A stretch of DNA of 64,000 bases from CAINVV01 sp963663675. GTDB lineage: Bacteria > Bacteroidota > Bacteroidia > Bacteroidales > Prolixibacteraceae. The translations under genes were made by a program, and so were the position numbers. The stretch covers positions 3,720,001 to 3,784,000 of the forward strand of contig OY760498.1 in assembly GCA_963663675.1 (NCBI GenBank), written 5' to 3'. The notes beneath the pieces were generated by a model. It was not told the DNA's origin. It searched no databases and worked only from the letters and a program-made list of their open reading frames with translations. Below are positions 1 through 8,648 of the stretch, piece by piece; within the stretch, counting starts at the first letter, position 1, and each line of letters starts with the position of its first letter.

Positions 1-1459
1 TCTCATAATTGCGCCGAATGTTTTTACCCAAAATATACAAACAAACCTGAATCAGTATTTTTCCGGTTTAGCAGAAAACCTTGAATTTAACGGAAGTGTA
101 TTAGTCGCGGGAGAAGGGAAAATAATTTATAAAAAATCATTTGGATATGCTGATTTTAAGAATAAAATTGAAAATACTGATTCTACTCTCATTAATCTGG
201 CGTCCGTTTCAAAAACCCTCACTGCTATAGCCGTATTGCAACTGAAAGAACAAGGGAGACTTAAGCTTGATGATGCTTTTATCAAATATTTTCCAGAGTT
301 CCCCTATCCCGAAATTACCATAAAACAATTATTATCACACACTTCAGGACTGCCTGATAATGAAGCATTGCTCGATTCGATGATCGCAAAGAACCCTCAC
401 AGAATTTTTACTAACAGAGATATTATCCCGGCTATGATAATTTTTAAGAAATGTAAGGCTCTGAGATTCAAACCGGGAGAAAAATGGGGATATAGTTCTG
501 CGGGATATGAATTACTGGTTTTGCTGGTTGAAAAAATAAGCAAACTACCCTTTGATGTTTATATGAAGCAACATGTATTTATTCCTGCCGGTATGTCACA
601 TAGTTATGTACAAACCTCTTTATCCCAGCAATTCGACAGAAACCGCTGCCTCGGTTTTATGTATAGCAGTCATTACGAAATGAAACTGGAACAAATGGAT
701 ACCCTGCCCGACTGGAAGGAATTTACTTATAATCTGGCCGGACTGGTTGGTGGTTCAAATGTAGTGAGCAGTATAAATGATTTGCTGGCGTACGATCAAG
801 CACTTTATTCCGGAAAGCTATTAAAACCGGCGACGCTGAAGGAAGCTTTCACGCCGGTTAAACTCAATAATGGAGACGACAACAAGGCGGCGCAGGGTTC
901 TTATGGTTTAGGCTGGTTTATAGAAAAAGATTCAACCGGTGGAACAACAGTTTCACATTCTGGCGCTGCACCGGGAGTAACAACTTTTTTTATCAGAAAC
1001 TTAACCAGAAAACAGGTTCTGATAATACTGCAAAACATTCAAAATCCCGGCTTCAATATTTCTTCTGTATTACAGATATTGAATGGTGAATCCTTAGTTT
1101 ACAAAAAGTCTGCCGCTTTTGAATTCTCACAATATTTATTTGAAAATGGCATGGAACCGGCGCTTTCCCATTTGCAGGGAATGTTGTCGGATACTATTCA
1201 ATATGTGTTGACAGAAAAAGATATGGCAAGAGTTGGCCTGGAATTCAGCAGGAACAGACAATTCCAGCAGTATTGCCTTGAAGCGTATAAATTGAATACA
1301 GAATTTTTTCCAAAAAGCTGGAAAGTTTACGATGACTATGCCAATATATTGTTAAAAAACGGTCAAAAGGACGAAGCTATCAAGATGTTCCAAAAATCAA
1401 TTGAACTGAATCCCGATAATCAAAATGGCAAAAAAGCTTTAGAGCAAATCCTGAAATAA
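1..1459 (+). CDS. Serine hydrolase, beta-lactamase/class C family, with C-terminal TPR (5' end outside window)
   Basis: The reading frame is open from base 2, so the start lies left of the window. The encoded protein matches the beta-lactamase/penicillin-binding-protein-like serine hydrolase fold. The active-site SxxK reads SVSK (serine codon at 203-205), a YSS motif replaces the usual YxN, and an HSG triad (SHSGAAPG) stands in for the KTG box. The last 45 or so residues (DDYANILLKNGQKDEAIKMF) form a tetratricopeptide-like repeat. Such proteins are usually exported peptidases or esterases, and the substrate cannot be told from sequence. An internal TTG at 236 would give a shorter protein but would lose the catalytic serine, so it is not the start. 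Confidence 0.88.
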   Translation, partial: LIIAPNVFTQNIQTNLNQYFSGLAENLEFNGSVLVAGEGKIIYKKSFGYADFKNKIENTDSTLINLASVSKTLTAIAVLQLKEQGRLKLDDAFIKYFPEFPYPEITIKQLLSHTSGLPDNEALLDSMIAKNPHRIFTNRDIIPAMIIFKKCKALRFKPGEKWGYSSAGYELLVLLVEKISKLPFDVYMKQHVFIPAGMSHSYVQTSLSQQFDRNRCLGFMYSSHYEMKLEQMDTLPDWKEFTYNLAGLVGGSNVVSSINDLLAYDQALYSGKLLKPATLKEAFTPVKLNNGDDNKAAQGSYGLGWFIEKDSTGGTTVSHSGAAPGVTTFFIRNLTRKQVLIILQNIQNPGFNISSVLQILNGESLVYKKSAAFEFSQYLFENGMEPALSHLQGMLSDTIQYVLTEKDMARVGLEFSRNRQFQQYCLEAYKLNTEFFPKSWKVYDDYANILLKNGQKDEAIKMFQKSIELNPDNQNGKKALEQILK

Positions 1460-1714
1460 TCAAAATTCTTTAACATGAAACGCAAATAAATGCACGAACA
1501 CACACAACATATAAAGCATTGATGTATTGGTGCTTGTATGCGGCATTCTGCTCTCGCGCCAGCATTTTCAATGGCGTATAATGACGCGTCCCGTTCTCCC
1601 CAACGACTTCATTTGGCCAAACGTTCACAGTAAAATAAGATTACTTTGCAAACATCAAACGACAGACAATAAAACAAGTAGACAAACTGTATAAATACTT
1701 AAAAAAATACCAAA
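1460..1714. other. Intergenic stretch with locally GC-rich patch
   Basis: No gene is seen. Bases about 1535-1625 are richer in G and C than the flanks and look unlike the neighbouring AT-rich spacers. It precedes a frameshifted gene and could mark the edge of an acquired segment, but no attachment site could be identified. Confidence 0.3.
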
Positions 1715-2288
1715 ATGAGAAAATTAATATTCTTTATGCATACTTCACTGGATGGTTTTGTAGCAGGACTTAAGGGAGAAATGAACTGGATAAAAATAGA
1801 CGAAGAGATATTTGACTTTGTTGCTACGATGACCGACAATGCTGACACCGCGCTTTATGGACGAGTAACGTATGAAATGATGCAGAATTATTGGCCAAAT
1901 GCTGGCAAACAACCAGACGCATCGAAACACGACAAAGAACATTCGGCCTGGTACAATAAAGTTTCAAAAGTTGTCTTATCAAAGACAATTGGGGGAAAAA
2001 GGGCTTGACAATACCACAGTTATTGGGGACCAACTAGCCCACAACATAAATAAAATAAAAAATCAAGACGGAAAAAATATTATAATTTTTGGAAGTCCGA
2101 CCGCTTCTCATTCATTGTTAAATCAAGGTCTTATTGACGAGTTTTGGTTATTTGTTAATCCAGTATTACTTGGACATGGCATTCCTTTATTTAAAGGTAT
2201 AACCGAAACAACTAAACTGAAACTAACAGAATCGAGAACATTTTTTTGTGGAGTAATTGCTCTTCACTACGAAACAAATTGCATGTAA
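1715..2288 (+). pseudogene. Dihydrofolate reductase / RibD C-terminal family protein, frameshifted
   Basis: The first 97 codons (MRKLIFFMHTSLDGFVAG, then ALYGRVTYEMM) are the N-terminal half of the YyaP/RibD-C type DHFR-like family. That frame stops at 2008. The second half (FGSPTASHSLLNQGLIDEF, then NPVLLGHGIPLF) continues in the +1 frame up to a TAA at 2286-2288. Both halves join without loss if one base is removed from the run of five G and five A at 1991-2000, giving about 190 residues, the usual family length. The product would be a small NADPH-dependent reductase-like protein of unknown substrate. A sequencing slip in the homopolymer is as likely as a true mutation. Confidence 0.82.
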
Positions 2289-2314
2289 GTAATAAGAATA
2301 AATTAAAGTCGTAT

Positions 2315-2791
2315 TTATTGTTTTTCGTCAAAATCCATCTTTGAAAAGACCTTAAACAACCAATATCCGATCAATACCCCGAGACCATTCAATATTATGT
2401 CATCAATATCAAAAATACCCATGTGTAACAAAGCCTGCATAAGTTCGATGATCAAACCTGCTGCAAATGCAAGAGCGAATGATTTTTTCCAGGTCATATT
2501 CCGATAGATGAATGGAACAAGAAATCCAATTGGCACCAGTAAAATAATATTACCAATAAGGTTAATGCCGGCAATAATTGACCCTTTCTCGCCGTGCAAA
2601 TAAGGTAATATAGTCCTGAACGGTATTAAGTTGGGAGGGCCTTCCTGTGTTCCGCCAAAATTCAACATCAGTGGACCTATTCTAATTGGAGGCAAGTCTT
2701 TAAAAACAAGTACTTCGATCAGAACTGCACAATAAGCCACGAGGAGAATGATTAATAATATACGATTCTTCATTTTTTTAGTTTTTTGCAT
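2315..2791 (-). CDS. VanZ family membrane protein
   Basis: The 158-residue protein has an N-terminal membrane segment (RILLIILLVAYCAVLIEVLV), the PNLIPFRTI motif, a second hydrophobic helix (NLIGNIILLVPIGFLVPF), a third (FALAFAAGLIIELMQALL) and the DIDDIILNGLGVLIGYWLF ending. This order is typical of VanZ-like proteins. The family is named after the teicoplanin-resistance accessory protein, but most members have no known role, and there is no van cluster here. An in-frame ATG at 2773 (MKNRIL) is an equally good start. It is transcribed away from the DHFR pseudogene. Confidence 0.85.
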   Translation of the reverse strand: MQKTKKMKNRILLIILLVAYCAVLIEVLVFKDLPPIRIGPLMLNFGGTQEGPPNLIPFRTILPYLHGEKGSIIAGINLIGNIILLVPIGFLVPFIYRNMTWKKSFALAFAAGLIIELMQALLHMGIFDIDDIILNGLGVLIGYWLFKVFSKMDFDEKQ

Positions 2792-2915
2792 GCCAAAAGT
2801 GTCAATAAATCTGGCAAATTAAATTTTGAAGTTAAGAAAAAGCCTGAATAACTCCGGAATACAAGCCTGATAGCCTTTCCAAACTCATTCAGAACCTTGC
2901 TTTTGACGCTTTTTG

Positions 2916-3455
2916 TCATACAAGGGAGACATTTATGACGAGAGTCCATTTTCGACCTTTTTTTGTTTCCCCTCTTTCGAAAACCTTGACGGCATTGGTC
3001 AAAATACGGATCTGAGCAGTGAACGAAAAGATTGCAACTCTCACTTTTTCTAAGACGACTTTTTCAGAAAAGATGCAACCAAGCATCTTCTTTTTTGTCT
3101 CACAACTTGATTTTCTGTAAAACGCAGAAAGATTTTCCAACATTGGGATCGTCTTACGGATGTATCCATTGTACAGTGACTTCAGTTCTACCAAATTTTT
3201 CAACTTGACCCGTAGTTGAACCAAATCCTTGTCTGTCTTTTCCTACATCGTATGGTATTTATGTGGGGTTATTTCCTTGTCAAGTAACCTTTCATCAAGA
3301 TTTGTCTTTCTGGACTCAATATTGGTCAATTCACTCTTTACACAGGTAATTTCATCCCTAAGTTGGTTGTCCCCACGATCAAAGTTCCTTTTCAATTTAC
3401 TTTTGGACAGGTTCAGGGTATGTGCAGAAATTTTTCCGATATAGACATAATCCAA
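2916..3455 (-). pseudogene. Decayed C-terminal part of a serine site-specific recombinase
   Basis: On the minus strand, one frame runs from about 3404 to 2916 and is interrupted only by a TAG at 3243-3245. Upstream of it is a coiled-coil-like stretch (LRDEITCVKSELTNIESRK, then EITPHKYHTM); downstream are KTDKDLVQLRVKLKNLVEL and CIFSEKVVLEKVRVAIFSF. This pattern, a charged coiled coil and then a [CF]IFxEKxVxE beta-rich end, is the C-terminal region of large serine recombinases of Bacteroidota mobile elements. The catalytic resolvase domain, the recombinase domain and the zinc ribbon are all absent upstream; beyond 3404 the similarity stops and a stop codon follows at 3495-3497. It is probably the relic of an integrated element. 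Confidence 0.65.
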
Positions 3456-3857
3456 TAAGAGAAGTATGAATAAAATCTCGCACCATGTTAATCGTCAACA
3501 AAAATTGAACGATTTTAAGATAATCAACATTGACACATACGAGAATACGAACTGCAGTATTTCGAAGGTGAATAACACATATTTCACTTTTAACATACGT
3601 TACGATCGTTTACCCTGCGATACGCCCCCTACATTGACAAAATAGTTTCATCACTCTTTTAATAAATAGGTTAGCCGTGCTAGTTTTTTCATGAAAACAC
3701 CTTTAGCTCAGGCGTAAAATCATGTCTTGATTTAAAAAATGGTTGTTCGTAGTTGATTTTCAGTCGTTGACAATGAATAAAACAAAAGATTCAAACTTAA
3801 AATGCATTTCAATTAACTCTGCAAAAACAAAGAATGATAATAATTAAATGATAAGAA
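3456..3857. other. Gene-free region upstream of the TonB receptor
   Basis: About 400 AT-rich bases. No convincing reading frame and no clear Bacteroidota promoter (TTG then TAnnTTTG) could be placed. It should contain the promoter of the receptor that starts at 3858. Confidence 0.4.
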
Positions 3858-6290
3858 ATGAAGAATTTAGCTTTAACATTAGTGGTAATAGCTATGTTTA
3901 CAACGCTGGCTGTTAGTCAAAAGCTTACTCAAACTGTAAGAGGAACAATTCTTGATACCGACAGTAAATTGCCGCTTATAGCCGCTACTGTAACTATACC
4001 TGGCAGCAACCCAATAATTGGCACTACGACAGATATAAACGGTAATTTCAGATTGGAAAACATGTCAATAGGCCGAATTACTTTGCAAATATCATATATG
4101 GGGTACGAATCCAAAATAATTCCAAATATTGAGGTTAACTCGGGTAAAGAAATATTCTTAAGTATATGTCTGCAGGAATCGGCTGTAAATTTGAATGAAG
4201 TAGTAATTAAAGCACGTGAGAAAGGAGGGGCAATGAACGACATGTCCTTGCTTAGTTCGCATACATTATCACCTGAAGAAACGAAACGTTTCACGGGCGG
4301 AATGGACGATCCTGCCCGTGTAGTATCAAGTTTTGCAGGAGTGGCCAGTACGCCCGATGGAAGTAGCGATATTATTGTACGGGGAAACTCACCAAAGTAC
4401 ATGCAGTGGCGTTTGGAAGGAGCTGAAATTTCGAGTCCTTACCACATGGATGATCAAAATGCTTCGTTTGGAGCGCTTACAGCTCTAAACAATAATTTAT
4501 TAGCCAACTCCGATTTTTATACCGGAGCCTTTTCGGCAGAATATGGTGATGTCCTATCGTGCGTTTACGATGTGAAACTCAGGCCGGGAAATAACGAAAA
4601 GTTTGAAGCAACCGGCGGCTTGGGTATTATGGGTGTGGAGCTTACCCTGGAAGGTCCGTTTAAAAAAGGTTATGCCGGCTCATACCTGTTTAATTACAGG
4701 TACTCAGCAATTGAGCTAATAAAAAAAATGGGTGTGGTGGATATTGCCGGACCAGTGAATTACCAGGATGCAACATTTAAAATAGTTCTGCCTACTAGAA
4801 GAACAGGAACATTTTCCTTCTATGGATTGGGAGGATTGAGTGCTATTTCGGTGGAGAATCTTGGGCCAACAGGCCTTACAACACCAGGAGTGCCAATATC
4901 CAATGCTTCCGCTAGCAGAGATTATTACAAGTCAAATTATCTGGCTAATCTTGGAATGAACCATGTTTTGTCGCTAAATGAAAAAAGCTTTGTTAAAACG
5001 TCACTTAGTTATTCAGGAACTGGAATTGATGATGATATATATGAGACGGATACAATTAAAATTTATAACAACTTAGATGAATTTACAGGAGATTCCATTG
5101 CTCCCAAAAAGCAAATGATAAACAGCAGGATTGTAAATTCAGCGATCAGGGTAGCAACTACCTACAGTAATAAAATCGATGCAAAAAATAAAATTCAAAT
5201 AGGCACAAAATATACGCTATATAAATTCAATTACAATCAAAACATCTTTAGTAATGAGGGAAATTCAATGATTAACGTAAATGACTTTAAAAATAATTTA
5301 AGTACAATAAATAATTTTATAAGTTGGAAACACAGCTTTAGTGATAAAATGATTGTTGTGGCAGGTTTACATAACATGAATATTTTAAACAAAAATAAAA
5401 GCACGATTGAACCAAGATTAAATATAAACTGGAATATTAATGAAACCAGTTCAGTGCAAGCAGGGTATGGTAATCACAGCACCACAGAAAGTGCACATAA
5501 TTATTTTACAAAAATTCCGCAAGACAATGGTAGCTTTGCGGAACCTAATAAAAATCTCGGGTTGTTGAAAGCGCATCATTACGTATTGGGCTATGAAAAC
5601 CGCTTTACAAAGAGTTTGATGGGAAAAATTGAGCTATACTACCAATCCCTATACAATTTACCGGTCGAAAACAACGACACCAGTTATTATTGCACCATTA
5701 ACGAGGGTATCGATTATAATTATGTTGCATTGGTTAATGAAGGCATTGGTAAAAACTACGGTGTGGAAATTTCTGTCGAACGGTTTTTTGATAATAATTT
5801 CTACTTTTTAATAAATAGTTCACTATTCAATTCGAAATACAAATCGTTGGAAGGGGTTTGGCGGAATACCCGATATAATAACAAATATATTGTGAATATA
5901 TTAGGTGGAAAGGAGTTTAAAAATCTTGGTAAAAAACAAAACAAGACCCTGGCATTAAATACAAAAATATTCTTCGAAGGTGGGCAGCGATATATTCCGC
6001 TCCTAAGAGATGCCCAGGGAAATGTAGCAGTTGACCCCGAAAACGACAGATATTTTGACTATAGCAAAGCTTATAACGATAAACTTGACAATATCTTTCA
6101 GTTGAATTTTTCGGTTAGCTTAAAGTTCAACAAACAAAGAGCTACCCACGAAATATTCCTTGATCTTATGAACCTTACAAACAGACAGGCCAGAATGACA
6201 GAATATTATGATGCGAATAAACCTGATAAAGTTGGCTATACCACTCAGTTTGGATTTGTACCAAACTTAATGTACCGGGTATATTTTTAA
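3858..6290 (+). CDS. TonB-dependent outer-membrane receptor with carboxypeptidase-like regulatory domain
   Basis: This 810-residue protein begins with a signal peptide (LALTLVVIAMFTTLAVSQ). Residues about 25-115 form a carboxypeptidase-regulatory-like beta-sandwich (GTILDTDSKLPLIAATVTIPG, then YMGYESK). A plug domain follows (VVIKAREKGG, then SSDIIVRGNSPKYMQWRLEG), then a 22-strand-type barrel ending in an aromatic residue (MYRVYF). These receptors import large or scarce substrates across the outer membrane using TonB energy. There is no SusD partner, so it is not a classical polysaccharide locus, and the substrate is unknown. It is a single gene, flanked downstream by a hairpin terminator at 6432-6466. 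Confidence 0.93.
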   Translation: MKNLALTLVVIAMFTTLAVSQKLTQTVRGTILDTDSKLPLIAATVTIPGSNPIIGTTTDINGNFRLENMSIGRITLQISYMGYESKIIPNIEVNSGKEIFLSICLQESAVNLNEVVIKAREKGGAMNDMSLLSSHTLSPEETKRFTGGMDDPARVVSSFAGVASTPDGSSDIIVRGNSPKYMQWRLEGAEISSPYHMDDQNASFGALTALNNNLLANSDFYTGAFSAEYGDVLSCVYDVKLRPGNNEKFEATGGLGIMGVELTLEGPFKKGYAGSYLFNYRYSAIELIKKMGVVDIAGPVNYQDATFKIVLPTRRTGTFSFYGLGGLSAISVENLGPTGLTTPGVPISNASASRDYYKSNYLANLGMNHVLSLNEKSFVKTSLSYSGTGIDDDIYETDTIKIYNNLDEFTGDSIAPKKQMINSRIVNSAIRVATTYSNKIDAKNKIQIGTKYTLYKFNYNQNIFSNEGNSMINVNDFKNNLSTINNFISWKHSFSDKMIVVAGLHNMNILNKNKSTIEPRLNINWNINETSSVQAGYGNHSTTESAHNYFTKIPQDNGSFAEPNKNLGLLKAHHYVLGYENRFTKSLMGKIELYYQSLYNLPVENNDTSYYCTINEGIDYNYVALVNEGIGKNYGVEISVERFFDNNFYFLINSSLFNSKYKSLEGVWRNTRYNNKYIVNILGGKEFKNLGKKQNKTLALNTKIFFEGGQRYIPLLRDAQGNVAVDPENDRYFDYSKAYNDKLDNIFQLNFSVSLKFNKQRATHEIFLDLMNLTNRQARMTEYYDANKPDKVGYTTQFGFVPNLMYRVYF

Positions 6291-6394
6291 CAAAAAAAAA
6301 TAACTGATAAATAACAACAGAAAATGAGCATGCAAAAAATATCTCATCCATCATCTTAATGACTTCCTAACATTTGAAAGGAGATAAATTGTTG

Positions 6395-6420
6395 CAATTT
6401 TCGAATGAAAGGGGAGCAAT
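6395..6420 (-). repeat. Recurrent intergenic motif, copy A
   Basis: Contains ATTTTCGAATG and AAAGGGG. Two related copies are at 8542-8567 and 23881-23906. Read on the minus strand, it lies 12 bases after the terminator hairpin at 6432-6464. Confidence 0.5.
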
Positions 6421-6431
6421 CAAATGATAAT

Positions 6432-6466
6432 AAAACCATGTAAATTAAATACTTACAAGGTTTTTT
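6432..6466. terminator. Bidirectional hairpin terminator
   Basis: Arms 6432-6443 (AAAACCATGTAA) and 6453-6464 (TTACAAGGTTTT) pair with one A-A mismatch around a nine-base loop. A T-run follows on the plus strand, and a T-rich flank follows on the minus strand. It sits between the convergent receptor and thioredoxin-like genes and could serve both. Confidence 0.7.
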
Positions 6467-6830
6467 ATTTTGTCAGCTAAAGAATAACTAAATAAAAATG
6501 TAATACTAAAATACTTTGGTTTAGGCTAAAAATACTGATTTACTACCTAAAAGATCAATGATTTCCATCAAAACAAATTTCTGACAAAAACAAGTGCAGG
6601 TACTAAATAATCTTTGCAGCATATAATGATTCCAATGTAGGTACAGTAAAACCCCAAAGCAAATAAAAATTTTCGTTCGCAAACATTGAATTATTCATAT
6701 TAAATTATGATGGGGGGGCGGTTGGCGAAAATTCAGGCTAATTGAAAATTTACAGCAATTCCTGAAGTCCTTTGAAACTTTCCAAAAACCTGATTTTGAA
6801 TACCTCAGATTTAAGATGTCGACAGACTAA

Positions 6831-8393
6831 CTAAAATTGCTGAACATCAATACTTTTGTTGGCATCAGCATCACTCTTTTTAGTAACCATCAAGACAACG
6901 CCATTTTTGGCTTTCTCTCCATATTTATCAGTCGCAGACTTATCTCTCAGAACAGATACTGACTTTATATCATCAGGCTTGACAGCCTTGAACTGAATTT
7001 TATCAACTATAACTCCATCCAAAATATACAATGGAGTATGTTCGTCCCCTGAAAAATCAGGATTAACAGAACTGGAAGGAACTGGTGCTATTTTGGACTT
7101 CCTTTCAGTAATATTCAATTCTTCTTTTATTGTATTATCCTTTAAATCAGCAAATTCAGATAATATACTGAATATATTCTTCTCCACTATTTCATTGAAG
7201 CCCTGGTAGAATAATAATACCTTCCCTTTGGGGGATACGATTAAAAAATTTGGATAATTCGAAATATGAAACTTCTTTTCGACCTCAATGGCCGAATATA
7301 AAATTGTTGAACGCAGGTTGTTTCTTTCAACAAATTTTGATATCCCATCCCTGGTGTCCACTTTACTGCTAAAAACACTTACAATTGCGACATTATCAAC
7401 GTTTTTAAATTTATCTTCAATCCTATTCATCATTTGTGCAGCAGGAATACAACTGCTACACCACGTTGCAGTAAATTCCAACAATAAGTACTTCCCAAGA
7501 AGGTCGGTGTTCGATAATATCTCCTCTTTCCCCAAAATTGGCAATTTCCATTCGGGGGCAGTTTGACCAATTAAACTACCCGGATTCAACATTTCCTTTT
7601 CAGGAAGTTTAGCTCCAACTATCGGATTTTGATGAATCAAAGTTTCTTCACTGAAATAATTTTGTGGTATGACAGGATTTATTGTGGTATTGCTGAAATA
7701 TGTTGTCTTGAAAGTGCTAAATGAACTGGTTATGATTTTTTTCGTATAGTAAACCGGATAAAATTTAGATTTATTGAAATACATTTCGATGTAGGTATGC
7801 ACGTCATTCATCTCACCGTTTGAGTTAAGTGGATTTTCTGCAATCTTATTTGATTCCATTGAAAATCGGAAACATTGTTCCTGAGCAACTACGGTGTCGG
7901 CATTTTGAACAATAGTCCAGTTTTTATTATTAATGGCTTCCTCAATTTCTTTTGCCAGGATTATCGGGGTTAGGTAAAAAAGTTGATGGGAACGATGGAT
8001 AGCTGGTCTATATCCGCCACCTACCTTTAAATCTTTAAATGCTTCAGGGGTTTCCAATAAACTGGCCTTTTTAACTACCCCTTTATATGAATTAAATACC
8101 TGATTATTAAAGTAACAAGAGAAATCACCTGTTTCGCCTCCATCTGTGTTTTTAGCAATTTCAAAGTTGTAATAAAATCCACACAAAGTATCCGATGGAA
8201 CCTTTTGAGTAACCATGTTCGCTTCAAAAGTCATTGTACCACCATAGGGGAAAGAAAAAGTACTCTCACAATAAGTCTGGTAGGTTTGGTAACTATTTAA
8301 TTCCTTGACAATTTTTTTTAGGGTTGGATTTGTTCTTGAATATAAAACGATACTGGTGATAATCAGATAAATAGTAAAAATTGTTTTTTTCAT
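6831..8393 (-). CDS. Exported thioredoxin-like (TlpA) protein with C-terminal TonB-plug-like domain
   Basis: This 520-residue protein has three parts. It begins with a signal peptide (IFTIYLIITSIVLYS) and a 270-residue Bacteroidota-specific region of unknown fold. Residues about 280-420 are an AhpC/TSA-TlpA thioredoxin domain (GQTAPEWKLP, then FTATWCSSCIP with the CxxC pair near residues 311-314, then SNYPNFLIVSPKGKVL). A C-terminal piece (PLYILDGVIVDK, PDDIKSVSVLRDKSATDKYG, KNGVVLMVTKK) closely matches the short plug motif of TonB-dependent receptors. The CxxC pair suggests a periplasmic thiol reductase or disulfide role. The plug-like tail may contact a TonB-system partner; this is an inference. 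Confidence 0.85.
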   Translation of the reverse strand: MKKTIFTIYLIITSIVLYSRTNPTLKKIVKELNSYQTYQTYCESTFSFPYGGTMTFEANMVTQKVPSDTLCGFYYNFEIAKNTDGGETGDFSCYFNNQVFNSYKGVVKKASLLETPEAFKDLKVGGGYRPAIHRSHQLFYLTPIILAKEIEEAINNKNWTIVQNADTVVAQEQCFRFSMESNKIAENPLNSNGEMNDVHTYIEMYFNKSKFYPVYYTKKIITSSFSTFKTTYFSNTTINPVIPQNYFSEETLIHQNPIVGAKLPEKEMLNPGSLIGQTAPEWKLPILGKEEILSNTDLLGKYLLLEFTATWCSSCIPAAQMMNRIEDKFKNVDNVAIVSVFSSKVDTRDGISKFVERNNLRSTILYSAIEVEKKFHISNYPNFLIVSPKGKVLLFYQGFNEIVEKNIFSILSEFADLKDNTIKEELNITERKSKIAPVPSSSVNPDFSGDEHTPLYILDGVIVDKIQFKAVKPDDIKSVSVLRDKSATDKYGEKAKNGVVLMVTKKSDADANKSIDVQQF

Positions 8394-8541
8394 CTCAAAT
8401 TCAAGTTAGATAAATGGTTTTCAACCCGTTAAATGACACAGGACAGCAAGTCATCAAATTTACAAAAAATATACAGCCCTGCACAACTGAATGACACTAT
8501 AAATCAGCGCATAAGACCAAAAGATCATTTTAAACCTGTTT

Positions 8542-8567
8542 CAATTTTCGAAGGAAAGAGGAACCAA
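8542..8567 (-). repeat. Recurrent intergenic motif, copy B
   Basis: Contains CAATTTTCGAAGG and AAAGAGG. On the minus strand it directly abuts the distal arm of the hairpin at 8565-8606, the same arrangement as copies A and C. Confidence 0.5.
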
Positions 8568-8606
8568 AACAGACAAGAGGTCATTTTCGACCTCTTGTCT
8601 GTTTTG
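8565..8606. terminator. Strong hairpin terminator of the MFS gene
   Basis: Two perfect 18-base arms (8565-8582 and 8589-8606) surround a six-base loop. The arms end in GTTTTG in either direction. It lies 43 bases past the stop of the MFS gene and upstream of the thioredoxin-like gene, so it separates the two transcripts. Confidence 0.85.
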
Positions 8607-8648
8607 TAAATCATTTAGGGATAGATATTCAACCGTGATGAATGTTGT

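Larger units (their letters stand above)
6291..6830. other. Gene-free convergent intergenic region
   Basis: About 540 bases between two converging genes. It contains a hairpin terminator (6432-6466), one copy of a recurrent motif (6395-6420) and a run of seven G at 6712-6718. No open frame of interest is present. Confidence 0.6.

Noticed and set aside
1500..1700. Possible integron attC-like site before the DHFR-family gene
   Set aside because: No paired core sites could be located with confidence; only the base composition is unusual.
6712..6718. Run of seven G as a possible phase-variation site
   Set aside because: It lies in a convergent intergenic region about 110 bases past a stop codon and cannot switch a reading frame.
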